This document shows positions 10,401-25,400 of a stretch of 64,000 nucleotides of DNA, one piece after another. Source of the DNA: Strongylocentrotus droebachiensis (Eukaryota; Echinodermata; Echinoidea; Camarodonta; Strongylocentrotidae); NCBI GenBank assembly GCA_035222895.1, contig JAVYIG010002095.1:1-64000 (forward strand), given 5' to 3'. The notes under the pieces are model-generated. The model made no database searches and was not told the DNA's origin. It was given only the letters and a program-made list of their open reading frames with translations. Numbering within the stretch: the first letter of the stretch is position 1; the number at the start of each line of letters is the position of its first letter. Both the position numbers and the translations under genes were made by a program.

Positions 10401-13400
10401 GGGGTGGGCTACTCTTAATTAGTTGCTTGGGTGTATGTTTTGGGCACTATGCAGGAAGGGCTTTAGTTGATGCCAGGAATCCACTTTGCAAAATTTTACC
10501 TGTTCTTGTTAATACTGTAGAGGCCTACTACATGTATATCAGTGATCCAACTCTAATAATAAGAGACAACAAGTGGACATTTTATCTGATCATCCTACCC
10601 ATCGATTCTTCTACATTACATGTACCTGGATTGAGTGGGCGTTATACATGATCATACTTATCCTGTGTGGAATCAAATTAGCTGAATAGACACACAAACA
10701 ATCTTGACTTCTTTTTGTCCTTCCTTTCACGAGGACGGAGATAAAATGGAACATGCGCCAAATTGAGGCCAGGTAGATTTCCTTTCCAAGCTCTAATGAA
10801 CATCTATAGGAAGTTTAGGGAAGTGCTACTGTCAACAGAGACGAGCACTGTTTACATGTACATGTAGGTGTTACCTGGGGTTCTTATACTGTACAATGAT
10901 TGTAGACCTGATCGCTGAGCAGTTTGCTGGCATTGTTTCTTTCTCATTATTATTTTCTTTCTCAAAGGTTAAACTTTGGAGAGCACTGTACCATGCATGT
11001 ATAGGGTTGACAATTTGACATTGGACCAAACAAACTTCTGGTTGGACTAACTTCTGCTGACTCTTCCTACGTACGTGATGACCATGATTATGTTATGCTC
11101 TCATTCATGCTGTGGAAAGCTTTGGAACTGAGTTTCTAGGAAAGGTTAAGATTGTTGGGAGTGCTCAGGCCTTGGGATCCATATCAGCGAGAGTGGATTT
11201 ATAAGGGTAGAAAACACCATGGCCAGACTTATCCGTGTGGAATCAGTGGATGTGGTGAGTCTCAATAACTATTGTACCGGTACCTTTAAAAATGAAAATC
11301 AAGAAAAAATTGGTGATTGGTTTTTCTCTCTAACTCTCGGGCTTTGCTTTTCAAACCCTGTACTAAACTGCTTGCCCCTCTCTCTCTCTCTAGTGCAGCA
11401 ATGCTCCACCCTGATTGGTTGAAAGTACATGTAGAGCTGCTGCTTATTTGTAAAGATTAAGTTTCACATGTTTGCACATAGGTGGAGGGGATCATGTAAC
11501 ACAGGGGGTAGTTATCCTACCGTAGATGTACCTGTAGATGGTGTAGATGGGGAATTCAATCCACACTACATGTATGTTCTTGTACTGGACATGTATGCTT
11601 GTAGAGAGCCTTTAAAGCGTAATCATCTTATTGTCTGTTTAGAGCCAGAAAGGGTGTTATAACTCTGTGTAAAATGATGCCCTTCTGAATCCAAACGGAT
11701 GATACATGTACATGTATTACAAAGTGTACAAGGTTGCTAGCCAGTATCTCCCGATAGGATTACATGATGATCTCCTACGCTTTCCTTTCAAACTAACCTC
11801 TACACAGCTCAACTGTCATTCTTCTTTAGTCTCTGCAAATCTGTGAGCTTTCTGTGGGAATTATAGGCCTACAGATTAAATTGATCAGCATTGATTTTTT
11901 CTTGTCCATTGTTTCTTTCTTTTCCATTGTTTGTCTTTGTCCCATTCATTGTATCTTCTACAAAGTTTACCTGTCTTTTAGCCTTGTTCACATGTGACCA
12001 GGTGAACCACCTCATAAATACCCACTGTAAAAATGTTACTTTGTAAATTATTGAAAAAATTGGAGGTGAAAAAGTAACGCACAAAAAAAGGCCCATATTA
12101 AAGCAAACTCACTTGTTATGTATTTCGTAACATAAAGATTTGTGAAGCATACCTTTTTAACCATTTTATTTTTCCCTTGTGGCATTCTAGGCAGCATATT
12201 TGAACAAGGCTCACAATGCAATATTATATGAGTCAATTGAATGATAGGCCCTATGAATCCAGTGAAGACTTGTTCACACTTGGCAGAGGGAAACCCGCAG
12301 CATGTACACTTGGAAATGAATGGCAAGTGGGGATGAGCAAAAACAGCCATGCTCAAAATTTTCTTACGGATGTACTCTAAGTGTACTGCATTATAAGATA
12401 GAAAAAAGTTACGTTAATATCACAATTGAAAAAAACTGCCTTTTTAACCATTTTATTTTTCCCTTGTGGCATTCTAGGCAGCATATTTGAACAAGGCTCA
12501 CAATGCAATATTATATGAGTCAATTGAATGATAGGCCCTATGAATCCAGTGAAGACTTGTTCACACTTGGCAGAGGGAAACCCGCAGCATGTACACTTGG
12601 AAATGAATGGCAAGTGGGGATGAGCAAAAACAGCCATGCTCAAAATTTTCTTACGGATGTACTCTAAGTGTACTGCATTATAAGATAGAAAAAAGTTACG
12701 TTGATATCACAATTGAAAAAAACTGCCACAGTTTTCTGCTTTGTATGTGAACGAGCCTTGAGTTCTTACATTTTTAATATTTATTCCAGAAAGTCCTACT
12801 GTATGTTCCATTGGTCCAATGTTCCATTGAGTTCAAGGTTAGAGCATTGGATCAATGGGATGTAGGAAAACTGGAAAATACATGTACATGTACCTACATA
12901 CATGTATGTACATTATTCTTATATTTTTATTGGAGCATAAAAGGAAGTAAATATGAAAGTAATTGTTCTTAAACGATCATATGGAAAGTATTAATAGACG
13001 GGGAGGATGGACTTACAGTGTATATAACTATCGTAAAGATGATTTCAGACCAGTGTTTTTAATGGACAGAAAATGAACTTGATGTTATCTGTCAAAAGTG
13101 AAAGTTATCTGATATTGTGAAAAACAGGAAATATTATTGTTGAAGGCAGGGAGCCCCATTAGATTACATGTACACACAGGACACGAGACACAGCAGACAG
13201 AAATCCGAAGAAAGAAAAAAAAGAAATGATTATATGCAGGTAGCACTATGGGCAGTGTAACATCTGATATGCACGTACAAATATGATGCAAAACACCGAG
13301 TGTGGAAGAATAGCCTTGTCCAGTTGCAAATTTTCCTTCTTTACCTGCAGATGATAAATTTCATCACGGTTTGTTTATATATCCAGACTTTACTACATAT

Positions 13401-16400
13401 ACATGTACATGTAGGTCCTATTGATCTGAATGCAAGGACACTGTTTAAGGTACATGTATATGTATCTAAGGGTACGTTTATGCTCAATTTTGAAGGCAGT
13501 ATAAGCAATTTGAAACGCTCATCGTAAACGCTCATCGTAATCGCAGTTCCACAGTGTACTGTTTATGCTCATTTCTCTGGCTCCTCCAGGCATGATTCTG
13601 GCTCAGAGCCAGAATCATGCCTGGAGGAGCCAGAGAAGTGCAGTGCAGAGTCTGCAGCTGGATTCGCAAACCTGCACTGCGCATGCTACGTTGACTCCAT
13701 TTAAACGCGTTTACAAATGATTGTGAGTTATGCTTCCCCAGAATCGCCGATCCAAAACGCACCTTTTTGTGAGTTTACGATTGGCGATTACGATCGCCCT
13801 TTTTCTGTGATTCTACAAAAATGAGAAAGGACGCAACCATGTTTTGAACTAAACACAAAACAAATGCCTCATTCTGGCCAGAAAAAGTTGAGCATAAACG
13901 TACCCTAAGCAAACGAAAGTTACGAAACACTACAGGATATAAACTTCATGTCAGTTCAAGAATATTAATCTACTCTAGTTTTATCAGCACTTCTCTGCAA
14001 TATCAATTATGTAATCACCGTCCTCATTAAACCATTGATTACTGAATTCTCTAATCCCCATAGGCTTAATACAGGGACCACCCGATTCCAGTGGGCAATG
14101 AGTTAAGATAAAAATCTACTGACAATCAATTGTAAAAATCCTGTCGCAATTAATTAAGTCTTACAACATGTATACATTAGGGACTTTTAGATTTGCGTGG
14201 ACTGATACGTGTGACGTCCATTCAAGGCAGTGCATTGAAAGGACGTCGATCGTAGCAATCCACGTTGTCGTTGTGCAAATCTAAAAGTCCCTAATACATG
14301 TACATGTATGTACATTGTGTGTACTTGCATCTATGACGTAACATTTATTGTAAGCTACTATTGAAGGAGATAATTATGATTGATTTTGGGAATATAATCA
14401 TAATTTTTGATGTTATGGGGCCCACTTATTTTCTAGAGTCAATACCTGTGGTCATTAAAAAAAAAATTGTTACGAGGTACTGAAATATGTGACAAATGTA
14501 CATGTACATGGCATTGTGTTTTAGTAAACATCACTGATTCGTCGGTATTATCCTTTCAGTAACCTTTGTATAGTGATACCAACTTATTTCTCACACAGGG
14601 AAACTACATACTGAAGCACTTCCTCCTTCCAGACTACATGTATATATATATATTTACCAGGTACGTCTTCTGGAAATGTATCCATGTCTCCAGAAAGGCC
14701 GAAAGAAGATACAGTTTCATTTTGGTGACAAAGAGTAAAAGTTTTGTTTTGAATCATTTCATACACGTACATGTATATACCTCGTGTGTTTTGTGTGAAC
14801 CTGGAAGAGATGATTGATTAAAGGAAGAGAAAAGTGAAGAAAAAAGAAAGAAATTGTTTGTAAGAGCCCATGTGTGTTTTCTTTTTTAAATCAACATTTA
14901 AATAATAAATTTCAGGCTGTTTTAAACACACAAGACAAATTTTTAGCTTTAAAGGATCATTCGACCCTTGTAATAAGTTCATTTGTATGAAAGCAGAAAA
15001 CTATTTTACAGAATAGCAAAAGTGGGAAATAAATTGGAATAATAATAAGAAAGTAATGAATGTTTGAAATATGAGATATGAGTATGTCTATGCAAGTTTG
15101 AATTGGCTGTTTGGTCAATAGATTATGATGAAGTCGCGGATAACTTTCCCATTTGTCATGTACAAAAATATGATTAATTTCTGTTTTTTTTTCCTAAATG
15201 CCTTCTCCAAATGGGCACTACTCAAAATATATTATGAATAACATATAATTACATGTATGCCCTGTAAAGAGAATAGACCATCCAGAGTCATACATTTTTG
15301 AAAAATTGAAATTTTAGTCATTTTATGTGTTGGAAAAAATGGGAAAGTTGTCCACCCCTACATCACAGAGACTGTGAGACATTACCAATTCGGCCACAAG
15401 GAAAATCGTAATGCAAAGTGAATGCAATTTTTTTCTCACTACCGTCACTTCGTGAAAACAGCGACGAATTTAGCTATTTGTATTTGAAGAGCCCAAGCCT
15501 ACAGTAATCCCAACTTCAAAAAATTCATAATTTTCTCATGTTTTATCCAATTTCATTCAAACTTTCACCAGTCTCCTTCTCTAATATTTCTCCTTCTTCT
15601 AGAAAAGTTTGCTATGAAGGTTGGATTTCCCTTTAAATCGGTGTAAGTGTCACGTAAGTGTCATTTGAAGGAGGATTCTAGTTTTGCTTTTTCTCATGTG
15701 TGAATAGTGTTTAATTTATGGTTAAATTGATTGTGAATGATCTGACCATGAAAATTGTCATTATTGAACCTTTGCTGGCCTTTCTGTTGTGTTGCGGTTC
15801 TGGCATCGGTGCTGACATAATGTACTGTACACTTCCATGTGACGAGAAGTGCTGCTTGTATGACTCATCCTGCTCTCTAGACGAACACAAGAGGGAGTGC
15901 TTGCCACGAGTCATGGGTGCGCAAGCGAGTTACTTTGTGATCCTAGTGACACGAGGCTCAGAACTCTTGTAGGAAGTAGCCGAGTCAGCTGCTCTTTAGT
16001 CTCTCAATCTTTTTTCTGGATGTGAAAGGTCTTGTCAAGAAGATTGCCAAGTTCCTTTAGGAGTACCAAGTTGTTTCATTTGATGTCGAGCCAGTTTTTA
16101 AGGAGGTCCTTGACAAGCTGTGAATGATTTCGAAAAGTTTCAACAGACTTTGTGAGGATAAGACCTTTGGTTTGATCCATGCCTTGCTTGCAAACTTTAA
16201 TTGTTCTTGTCTGCCATTTCAGCAAGAAAGAACTTACCTAAATTTTTTAATTTAAATTTAGGGGCTACCCATGATTACTTGGCTCGTTTAAAGAAGAGGA
16301 AGAACAAAACAAAGTGTTAAAATTTAGAATTTGATTCAATTGTTTCACAGGACAATGAGCCAGAACAGTGTGATGGAAGTACCTCGTAGTGTCACTTTGG

Positions 16401-19400
16401 TTGTTTGTCATTGAGGTATGTCAGTAGTATTTGCTGTATGACACAAACAGGACATTGATAATCTTCCTCAGAGTTCCTTACCAGTGAGTCGCACTGTGCA
16501 ACTTTGCTGGTGAAATTGTGGATGTAGAAATCTTCAAAACCTGAAGCTGAGTGGTTCTTACAGATTGACGATGTTAACTTCTGAATCTTTGGATTTGATA
16601 TTATTAAGATTTCAACTTTGAAACTAATGAACCTCTTCTTTGAAATCTAATGGAATTCATTTTGAAGAAGGAAGAAAAACTTAGCAGTAACTAGCAATTA
16701 GTGGAGAATTTCTTGATGTATTATTGTGCCAAACATTTCTAACTTTAAAACTAAATCTGAAATCGTCTTTGATGACAGTAGAAGAAGATCTGTCAACAAA
16801 AAGACAGCGTTGAATTGTGCTCTTTGTGATTTCTGAAGAATTCCTGCGAATTAAACTTTGAAAAGTTAACCCTTCTCAATAAATGGCTTTCTTCTTTAAG
16901 GACAGTACAAGAACTTCTCAATAACCAACCACCTGTGGTTGTATGATACGTTTCCTTCTCTGTCACTTGTGAAACTTTGGGACGCCGGTACTGTAACACT
17001 GACTGAGTTAAGTTGAGAATTAGGCACATTCCAAGATGGTGGTTGAGTACCGAAAAAAACCGTGGCCCCCTCGTCCACGGAAACGCTCTCGCGACCTGCC
17101 AAAGGTTAGGCAAGTCAAAAGACCACTTAGTCGAGTAAGTGATTTTTTTTTTATTTCTTTTTTTTAGACATGTAAGAGAAAAAAATGCCATGAGTTTTTC
17201 ATGTCTTCAGTTTGTTTCAGCTGGGTACTGTAGATTCAATATTAAAGAATAGAGACTACTTAAGCTCTGGAAGCTCAAGAGGAGGTCGCAAACTGAAAAG
17301 AAAGTAGAAAAATTAAGTTTGATTGCAAGAATATCATAATACTATTGTATAAAAGAAGGGGAACAAGGTAAACAAAAACTTGAGAACAGAAAGGATGTAA
17401 ACAACTTTTTCTACTGTATATAGAAGAGGACTTCTCATAATTTTTTGAGTGGTTTTGCTCTTAAGTTGAAAATCTACATAAGAATACAGAAGCCTACTGA
17501 ATTGCAATACTGTCATCACCAACTTTCTTAATATTTGAATAGATGAAAAGTTCTGCATTTGAGCTTTGAAACAGGAAGAGGATAATGACAGGGGTGGAAA
17601 AGAGCAATTTTGTCTAGATTAAAAGCACATTTATCTATATCTAGATTCATGTTTCAGGATATTTGTGTACAGGAAAGGCAGAACATGGGAATAAAGAAAA
17701 CAAGTTCTTGATGGGCCATCATTCCAGTATTAGAAGAGAAGAAGTAAGCCTGTGACTGTCATGTGGTATTTTCAATGACAAACTGTCGAGATTAATTGCA
17801 TACTCGTTTGTTCCTATTTTGGAATTTTGAAAAGGTCATGCCAATTGACAAATTTGGGGAAAGAGAGAGAGAGAGAGGGGGGGAGGGGGGGGGGTGGATT
17901 GAGAGATTTAAATATTTTCCAGAAGAAACTGGGCTTCTACCTGTTTCTCAGGCCATGGAAAGGCATCATACTTTTCCAGCATTATATTTCCTTTTACACT
18001 GTTTTTGTGTGGACTATAAAAACTTTTGTTTCAGATGTTATGATTTTAATTATATGTTTTGGTAACAATCTTCATTGAACAGAATGGCACATCAAAAATC
18101 GCTTGGGACATTTAAAAAAAAACATTTATACATTATTTTGTTAATTCATAGCAATGATGCAATGAATTTCCCATAATATTGAATTTCAAATTTACTTTTC
18201 CCTCTTTGAATAATCTTTCAGTTGCAGGAAAACCCCTGTTTAATTGGAAACTGAAAATTAATATGGTGCTTTATTTGTGTAATGAAGACCAATCAATGAT
18301 AAATAATAATTTGAAATAATAAGTTGCATCATTATACATGTAAGCATCATTCATTTACGCAACCTAAATCTAATTTACAATCATTTCTATGCTTAGTCAT
18401 ATCCACAGTACAGTGCACTGTATTTTCCATGTATATGATCATATGTATAATGTGTTGTTTATTGTGGGTTCTAGACACATTTACACAGGTGTTGTATGAC
18501 CATGGCCTCATTTGATAATCCATAATATCTCTTTTAGACATTAGCACAAATTGATATGAATCACATGATCTCGGCCTACATGTATAGCCTTCATGAATGT
18601 ACATGTAAACAGGGTCAGGATGTGTATCCAGACTGTACAGCCCTGTTCATATTTGTGGAATAAAAGTGATCTTAACCCTTTAGACCGCCCGAAACTGCCC
18701 CTCCTTTTACTCATGCATGAACCGCCCAAAACCAACCATACGTTTTCATGTGCGTAATCCTTACGATATGTACAGTAGGATTCTGCATAGAAAAAATAGT
18801 GCATGTTTCATATTGTTCAGAACAATGTAAAAATGAGAGCAATATATTGCAACATCTTTCAGTGAGTAAAAGGCCATTATTACAAAATCTCTAGTTTTCG
18901 GAAAGAGGGTCCGTATTTACGGTACTCTTTATTGAATACTCTGTATTGTACAGACTCTTAAGAGTCTGTATGTAAATTTGAGGGTCAAGACTTCAATATT
19001 AGGCGCCAATGTCTCCCAGGCACCTGTTAGTTCCAAGCCCGGATAATGATTTCAAATGAGAAATATGTACTACTCAAAGGAAACAAAATTTTGGTCCCTA
19101 TAGACAGGTGGTCTTTCTACACAGGTGGTTTATAATTGAGCAGGTTTCACTGTACTTCTTCCAGTGGCATTATTCAGCTATAAAAGGGCTTTGAGCAGTA
19201 AAATTGCTATAAAAACACAAAAACATGAGAGAGTGAACAGGGTCCTCCATGCATACATGCATCTAGTTTGACGTGGGCTGAGCTAACTTGCATTCAATGT
19301 AATGACGGCCTCCTTCGCATACATTTTATGGAACATGTCTGAATGAGGCCTACTTTATTATGAATGAAATGTGCGATTATGATCCTAATCTTACACGTAT

Positions 19401-22400
19401 GTGCTCTACGAACAGCTGCCTCAAATGTAAGCAATTTGAAGTGTACTTTTAGCATGAGAGCAAAGTCCTCTGGAAAATAAAGACATGGGAGCATACAAAA
19501 TTTGGTTCTGAGAAACGAAAAGAACAGAAAGTAAAAAATGGCAATAAAACTCATGAAAATAATCATTGTGATGAAATCTAGCTGTAGACAAATCCAAAGA
19601 GTTCTTGCAAAAAGAAGTACAAGAGAAGTTGACACGTTTTTTAAAAATAATTCTGGGCAGAGGGAGGGGGGGGGGCAAGCTCCCATGCCTGTTGTGATAA
19701 ATGAAACAACATAGTTGTATATCCTTTTCATGGTAATGAATAATGAGCATGAAAAAACATAGTGCTGTAGGTGAATTAGTTCCTCTTTCCCCTATTCATG
19801 TAGTTAAATCATTTGTAAATCATCACACACAAAAAGGGACATGCAATTTTTTTTTACAGAGGTTCTGCTGCTCTCATCTTTCGTTCATAATGTCATCATC
19901 TGCACACATGGATACAAATCCACTAATTAAAAATATCCGACAAGGAACATGAATATGCCAGGACTGTTGTGCATGAAAGCTGTTTTTATATCCACATGTC
20001 GTTAAGAATCAGTGAAAAATGAGTGATAATGATTGAAAACTTGAGGTGAATCTCAGTTCATTGATTAATATCATCCGTTGAGAGCAAGAAGGCCATTAAC
20101 CCTGTGTTAAAAGACATGGGTTAATGCCCTTTTGGCTGCGAGCAATGAATGTCTTAGATTGAGGTTAATTCTAGAGTGGAACTAACTAATTACACAGTCT
20201 GGATATTATATCAGTTGTGTGCTCTGATTGATGATGATGATTGGTGGGATCTATTTACCTCATTTTTAGTAGGCTGATCTCCATATTTGTGAAAATGGGG
20301 AATACAGGGAAGATTCAAAATATGTTTCAAAATGGATGTCAAAGAGTACCCATTACTGCTGCTGGCGAGCTGAGAGGGAGGGACAAAGTGCTTGAAATTT
20401 AAATAAAAAAGTAGAAATACAAGTGTACTCAGCTTGATTTTTGAGGACAGGGAAGAAATGACAGTGTTTTATAATGTAGGTTAACCAACCCAATTTATAT
20501 GTGGCAAGTTAGACAGCCAGCTTTTATACATCAAGTAAACATCATGCAAACTACATGTACTTCTTACCATTTTCCATTTTGAAAGAGGTTAAACAATATT
20601 TATATTTGGAACAAAATCCATAAAGTAAATGAGATTATTCATGATAGCTTACCTCAGTGTGTGTGGGTTTTTTGTTTACGTTGGAGACAAGATGTAGGAG
20701 AAGCTTATTTGGTGATTTACATGTACATGTAGGTTAACCAACCCAATTTATATTCAGAACACCAAATTTAGAATGCCTGTTTTCGTATGTGGTTAATGCT
20801 AAATCATGTCTAGTTTTCAAGTGAGACACATTTTTATGGTGAATTCTAACACAAAAAAAATTAGATGGAGCAAAAGCTTTATACATGCGTATCACGATGT
20901 AGGTTAACCAAACCAATTTATATTCAGAACACCAAACTGAGAATGCCTGTTTTCATTCATATGTGGTAATGCTAACCATGTCTAGTTTTCATTGAAATGA
21001 GACACAGTATGCTGCAAAAATGATAATATTCATGATGGCTTATGGTGAATTCGAACATAAAGAAAATTAGATGGAGCAAAAGCTTTATACATGTGTATCA
21101 CGATGTAGGTTAACCAAACCAATTTATATTTAGAATGCTTGTTTTCATATGTGGTAATGCTAACTATAGGCATGTCTAGTTTTCATTGAAATGAGACACA
21201 GTGTGCTGCAAAAATGAAATTATTCATGATGGCTTATGGTGATTTCTAATATTGGCCTACAAAGCGAATTTGATGGTACAAAAGCTCACATGTGTATCAT
21301 GATGTACATGTAGGTTAACCAAACCAATTTATATTCACTACAGCAACCTTTAGACTGCTTGAATTCATTAACTACATGTACATGTATGTCCTAATAATTT
21401 CATATGATCTGGATGAGACAAAGTGTGCTCAAAACAGAACAAAAAATCCTCCCAAACTAGAATTTATTCATGATGAATTTAAATATGTTCTTTTGTACAC
21501 TCAAATAATATAACAAAACTCATGCCTAACTAATACAGAATATGTTATAATGTATATTATTAACCATACCAATTTATATGCAGAACAGGAACATTCACAC
21601 TGCCAAATACTGTAGGCTACATGTATGTGCATGTATGTAGAATGTGATCCAGTCTTAATGTCAGTGTGGATCAAGTAGTATGCTTACAACGTAGGCCCAC
21701 ACATACACATGTACATGTATACACTTGTAGGGTAAACCATCTCTCTGCAGCTAAAAATTTCTTATACCATACAAATTTTGAAACAAATATTTAAAAAGTG
21801 GTCTTATGAACAATTAAACAAAAAAGACGAAAACACAACTCAATCATACATCTAAACCACTGGAGATGATTTAATTTTTTATTCTAACTACTTTATAATA
21901 ATTAGTTTTTATTTCACATTATTTGGTGTTTTGGATCCTATTGATTAAAATTTTGTAGAAAATATTGCGATGTTCGAGGAATCCGTGGATGCTTGTTTTG
22001 GAGGTGTCTATAAAAGAGTTTTTATTTCGCATTATTTGGGGTTTAGGATCCCATTGATTAAAATTTTGTAGAAAATATTGCGATGTTCGAGGAATCCGTG
22101 GATGCCTGTTTTGGAGGTGTCCATGGAAGATCGCTCGTCGCTCTCACAAAACAACAGGAAATGTACTGCATGCTATGCAAACCAAGGTCAAAGGTGAAAT
22201 GAGTTAAAAATGAAAACAGGACTCTGTCACTTAAGCTGATAATGCGTGCTATTATTACATTGACATGAACTTATCATTGCTGAGCACATCTTGTTTTGGA
22301 CAGGGTAGGATATGCATGTCATTGGAATTTGTTAGTTATAGCATGGACCTACTAGTCCATGGTTATAGGTTGAGAGTTTATATGTATCCTGAGCAGTTAG

Positions 22401-25400
22401 TTTTGTTATGTAAATATTAAAAGTTAGATTTAAATTACTTTGTAATTGTTCAATTTGGATTTTCTTTTGGCACTGCATTAGCAGCAATACATATACAATT
22501 GCTACTGGATAAGAAGTGTCATATTTTGACAAGAAGCAAATTTCCATTCAATTAATGATTTGATATTCATTGGTACATGTACATGTAGGCCTTGATGTAC
22601 ATTTTTTGTGATCTAAATTCAATGGTCAATAATTCGATGACATTCATGTAAAATAAAAGCTAGGGAATATACTTGTCTAGTAATATACATATATTAGTGT
22701 TGTAAATGATGAGGATTCATGTAACAATATAAAATTGTATTTTATAAGATAGTAAAAGCCACACAAAGTACAACATAATAATATTGTTTCTTTGTGAAAT
22801 TATATGAGCAATAATACATTTTTAGGTATTGATGACAGTAATATAAATGGGTGAATCGGTAGGGATGAAGACTTCTATTATTTCAATTTGGTAAGAGATA
22901 TTCAGGTATTTGAGATGCAAATGCAAGAACGTAAGTTACACAAAGGTTCATTCAGAGTACATCCCCTCTTCCCCCTTTAAAAAAGCATTGCTTCCAAGAG
23001 TGCTTAGCGTTCGTTCCGTGCCTGGAGGACGTTCTGCACGTCTTCCAAGGAGGAAGAACGTCACTCCTGGCCCTCTCTAGAGCTATCCCAAGGAACACCC
23101 GCAGTCCCATACTTCAACACCCCAAAGATCTGCCCTAATCACGTACATGTACATGTAAACAAAGAAGAAGAAAAAAAAGGAAAAGAAGGGATTTCGCAGA
23201 GCTAGAGAAGGAGTGCTGGGACAAAGATATTTAACATTAAAAAAAGCAAACAACATTGATCAGGGAACAAACAAAATAACCATGGAGACATGCATGTATA
23301 TATAGAGAAAGAGAAAGAGCGAGAGAAGGGGGGGGGGGGGGAGTACTTGAAATTAGAAAAGGGAAAGACACAAGTTGTCCCCTTTTCTCCTGTTTGCAAG
23401 TCTACAACTACAAGAAGTATAATAGAACCCTTATAGCTATATGTACTCTGTTTTACTTGACCAACAATATGTATTCAGCCATTCAGTACCACCTCCAATT
23501 CATTAACTAGATCTAAATGTAACAATTATTCTAATTAGAAATTTAACTATCATGATATATTGTCATATATATTCTAACTGTTGCAAAATGAATAATATCT
23601 GAATTCTGAAAGTTAGAGAATGTGTTGCTTTGTAGTTCCCTGAAAATACTTATTTATAAGTAGGTCAACTTGATGTGATCCATCTGGCACTTTAACAAAG
23701 GAACAAAATCGCTAGGAAAGCCTTGGAAGTTTTTTCGGATGAGACAGATAAAAACTGCCAGAGAGAAAGCAAACTATTGAAAGAATGGGCTGTCATGCAT
23801 CTTCTTTAGATCACCATGGTAACAGCATGCCCTTAATTCCAGCGTTTCCCCCTTGCCGGAGCCCTCAATAGCTTGTGACTCAGGGAGGCTTTCTAAACGC
23901 CCGGGAGGTAGTAGTGTGAGCAGCTTTTCACTGCTTGATGGATCTCACCTTTTATACGAAGCAAGAGTTTGTTTCTTGATTGCCAAAAGGGCTTTGAGTT
24001 GCTCTACATGTATGTACTATTTTTAAAGAAAGAAGAAGAGTTGATACCCTTCTGTCTCTCAACAGACAATCTGCATGTGTGTGTGCATTGTAGGTTCCTG
24101 TCACAGGGATATGCTTGTTCTTTTGAGTAAAACTGCAAGTCTTTGTCACTTTTGACATCTTGATTATTGCTTGTAGCAAAGGTAATGTTTTATTTCTTCC
24201 CATTGACTTACTCCAGCCCCAGATATCTTGGACTCTGAATTCAAAGGGTTAATACAAGATGTACTTTGTACATAATGTGTGATAAAGGGAGGGAATATTT
24301 GTTGAATTAAAATCACTTTCCAGATGAAGCTGGGTTTAAACAAATTTAAGCTAAAAGGAGATGCATCAGTTGCATGGGGCTCTGCTCACATGTATGTTGT
24401 TTGACAGCGACTAATATGATGCAGAAAGGGCTTTTACAATAATTACCTATCTATCTTTATGAAGAGTTATAATAGTGTTTTACCCTGGGTTAAGTACTGC
24501 TTCAAGTCATTAATAAACCAACATTAAAGACCGTCAAAAATCCTGGGCCAGAAGGGATTAGACCACACAGTGAGGTCACTGACAGGTGGCTATCTCATTA
24601 ACTCAGCTCTCAGCTAACATAAGAAAAAGAGGATCATGGGGGACCAATAGGCACCGATTGGGGAAGTTTACTATATAGAGGGAGCAAGTAGCTACAAGTA
24701 GGACAGTGGGGCTTTAACTGAAGCTTTGTACAGTGTACATACATGTACATTCTACTTTTGAAATTATTTGCATACTCTGAAAAGTGTTTGAAAACTGTTT
24801 CCAGCTCCTAAACTTTATAGCTGCAATTTCCCTGAAATGCTTTTTCTGAACTTGATCATGAATTATTTTTATCACAAGGTCCCTTTATACTTTGTACTGA
24901 AAATCTAATCACCCCAAACCATCTTGAAAGATTTGGCTTCAACATTTAACAATTGATTTAAAGTTTTCTAGCTTTAAACGTTAATTGATTCATTTCCCTT
25001 AAATAATAAATTCAAAATGTCATTGTCAACTTGATCACATTCATTACTTTTATGATGAGATTATTTTTGCTGATTATAGTGTTTCTGAAAAGTCCTTCTA
25101 TATTCTTCTTGTAAGTTGCAGACAACATCGTCATCTTCAAAACCTTTTGAAAGATCCATGGTGCCTTCATCAAATTTCAAGGTATTATAATCTGAAACTT
25201 TTCCCAGGAAAATTCATCTATTCATGACCTTTCCACCAGTATGCTCCCTTGTAACTATAGTATCCCTACCAAGTCCCATCTTTCCTTGTTTGCTTGAGAA
25301 ACATTCATGTCTACCATCTTGAAAGATCCATAGTGCCTTCACAAGTTTCCACCTACTAGAATCTCAAACTTTTCCCTGAAAAATGTATACTTATCGCAAA

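Noticed and set aside
12048-12643. Two minus-strand frames sharing the same first 68 residues
   Set aside because: They reflect the 287-bp tandem duplication; no homology and no splice structure.
15718-15972. Cys-rich frame with a hydrophobic start that looks like a small secreted protein
   Set aside because: No recognisable cysteine pattern, an equally long antisense frame, and overlap with a possible reverse transcriptase relic; a chance frame is more likely.
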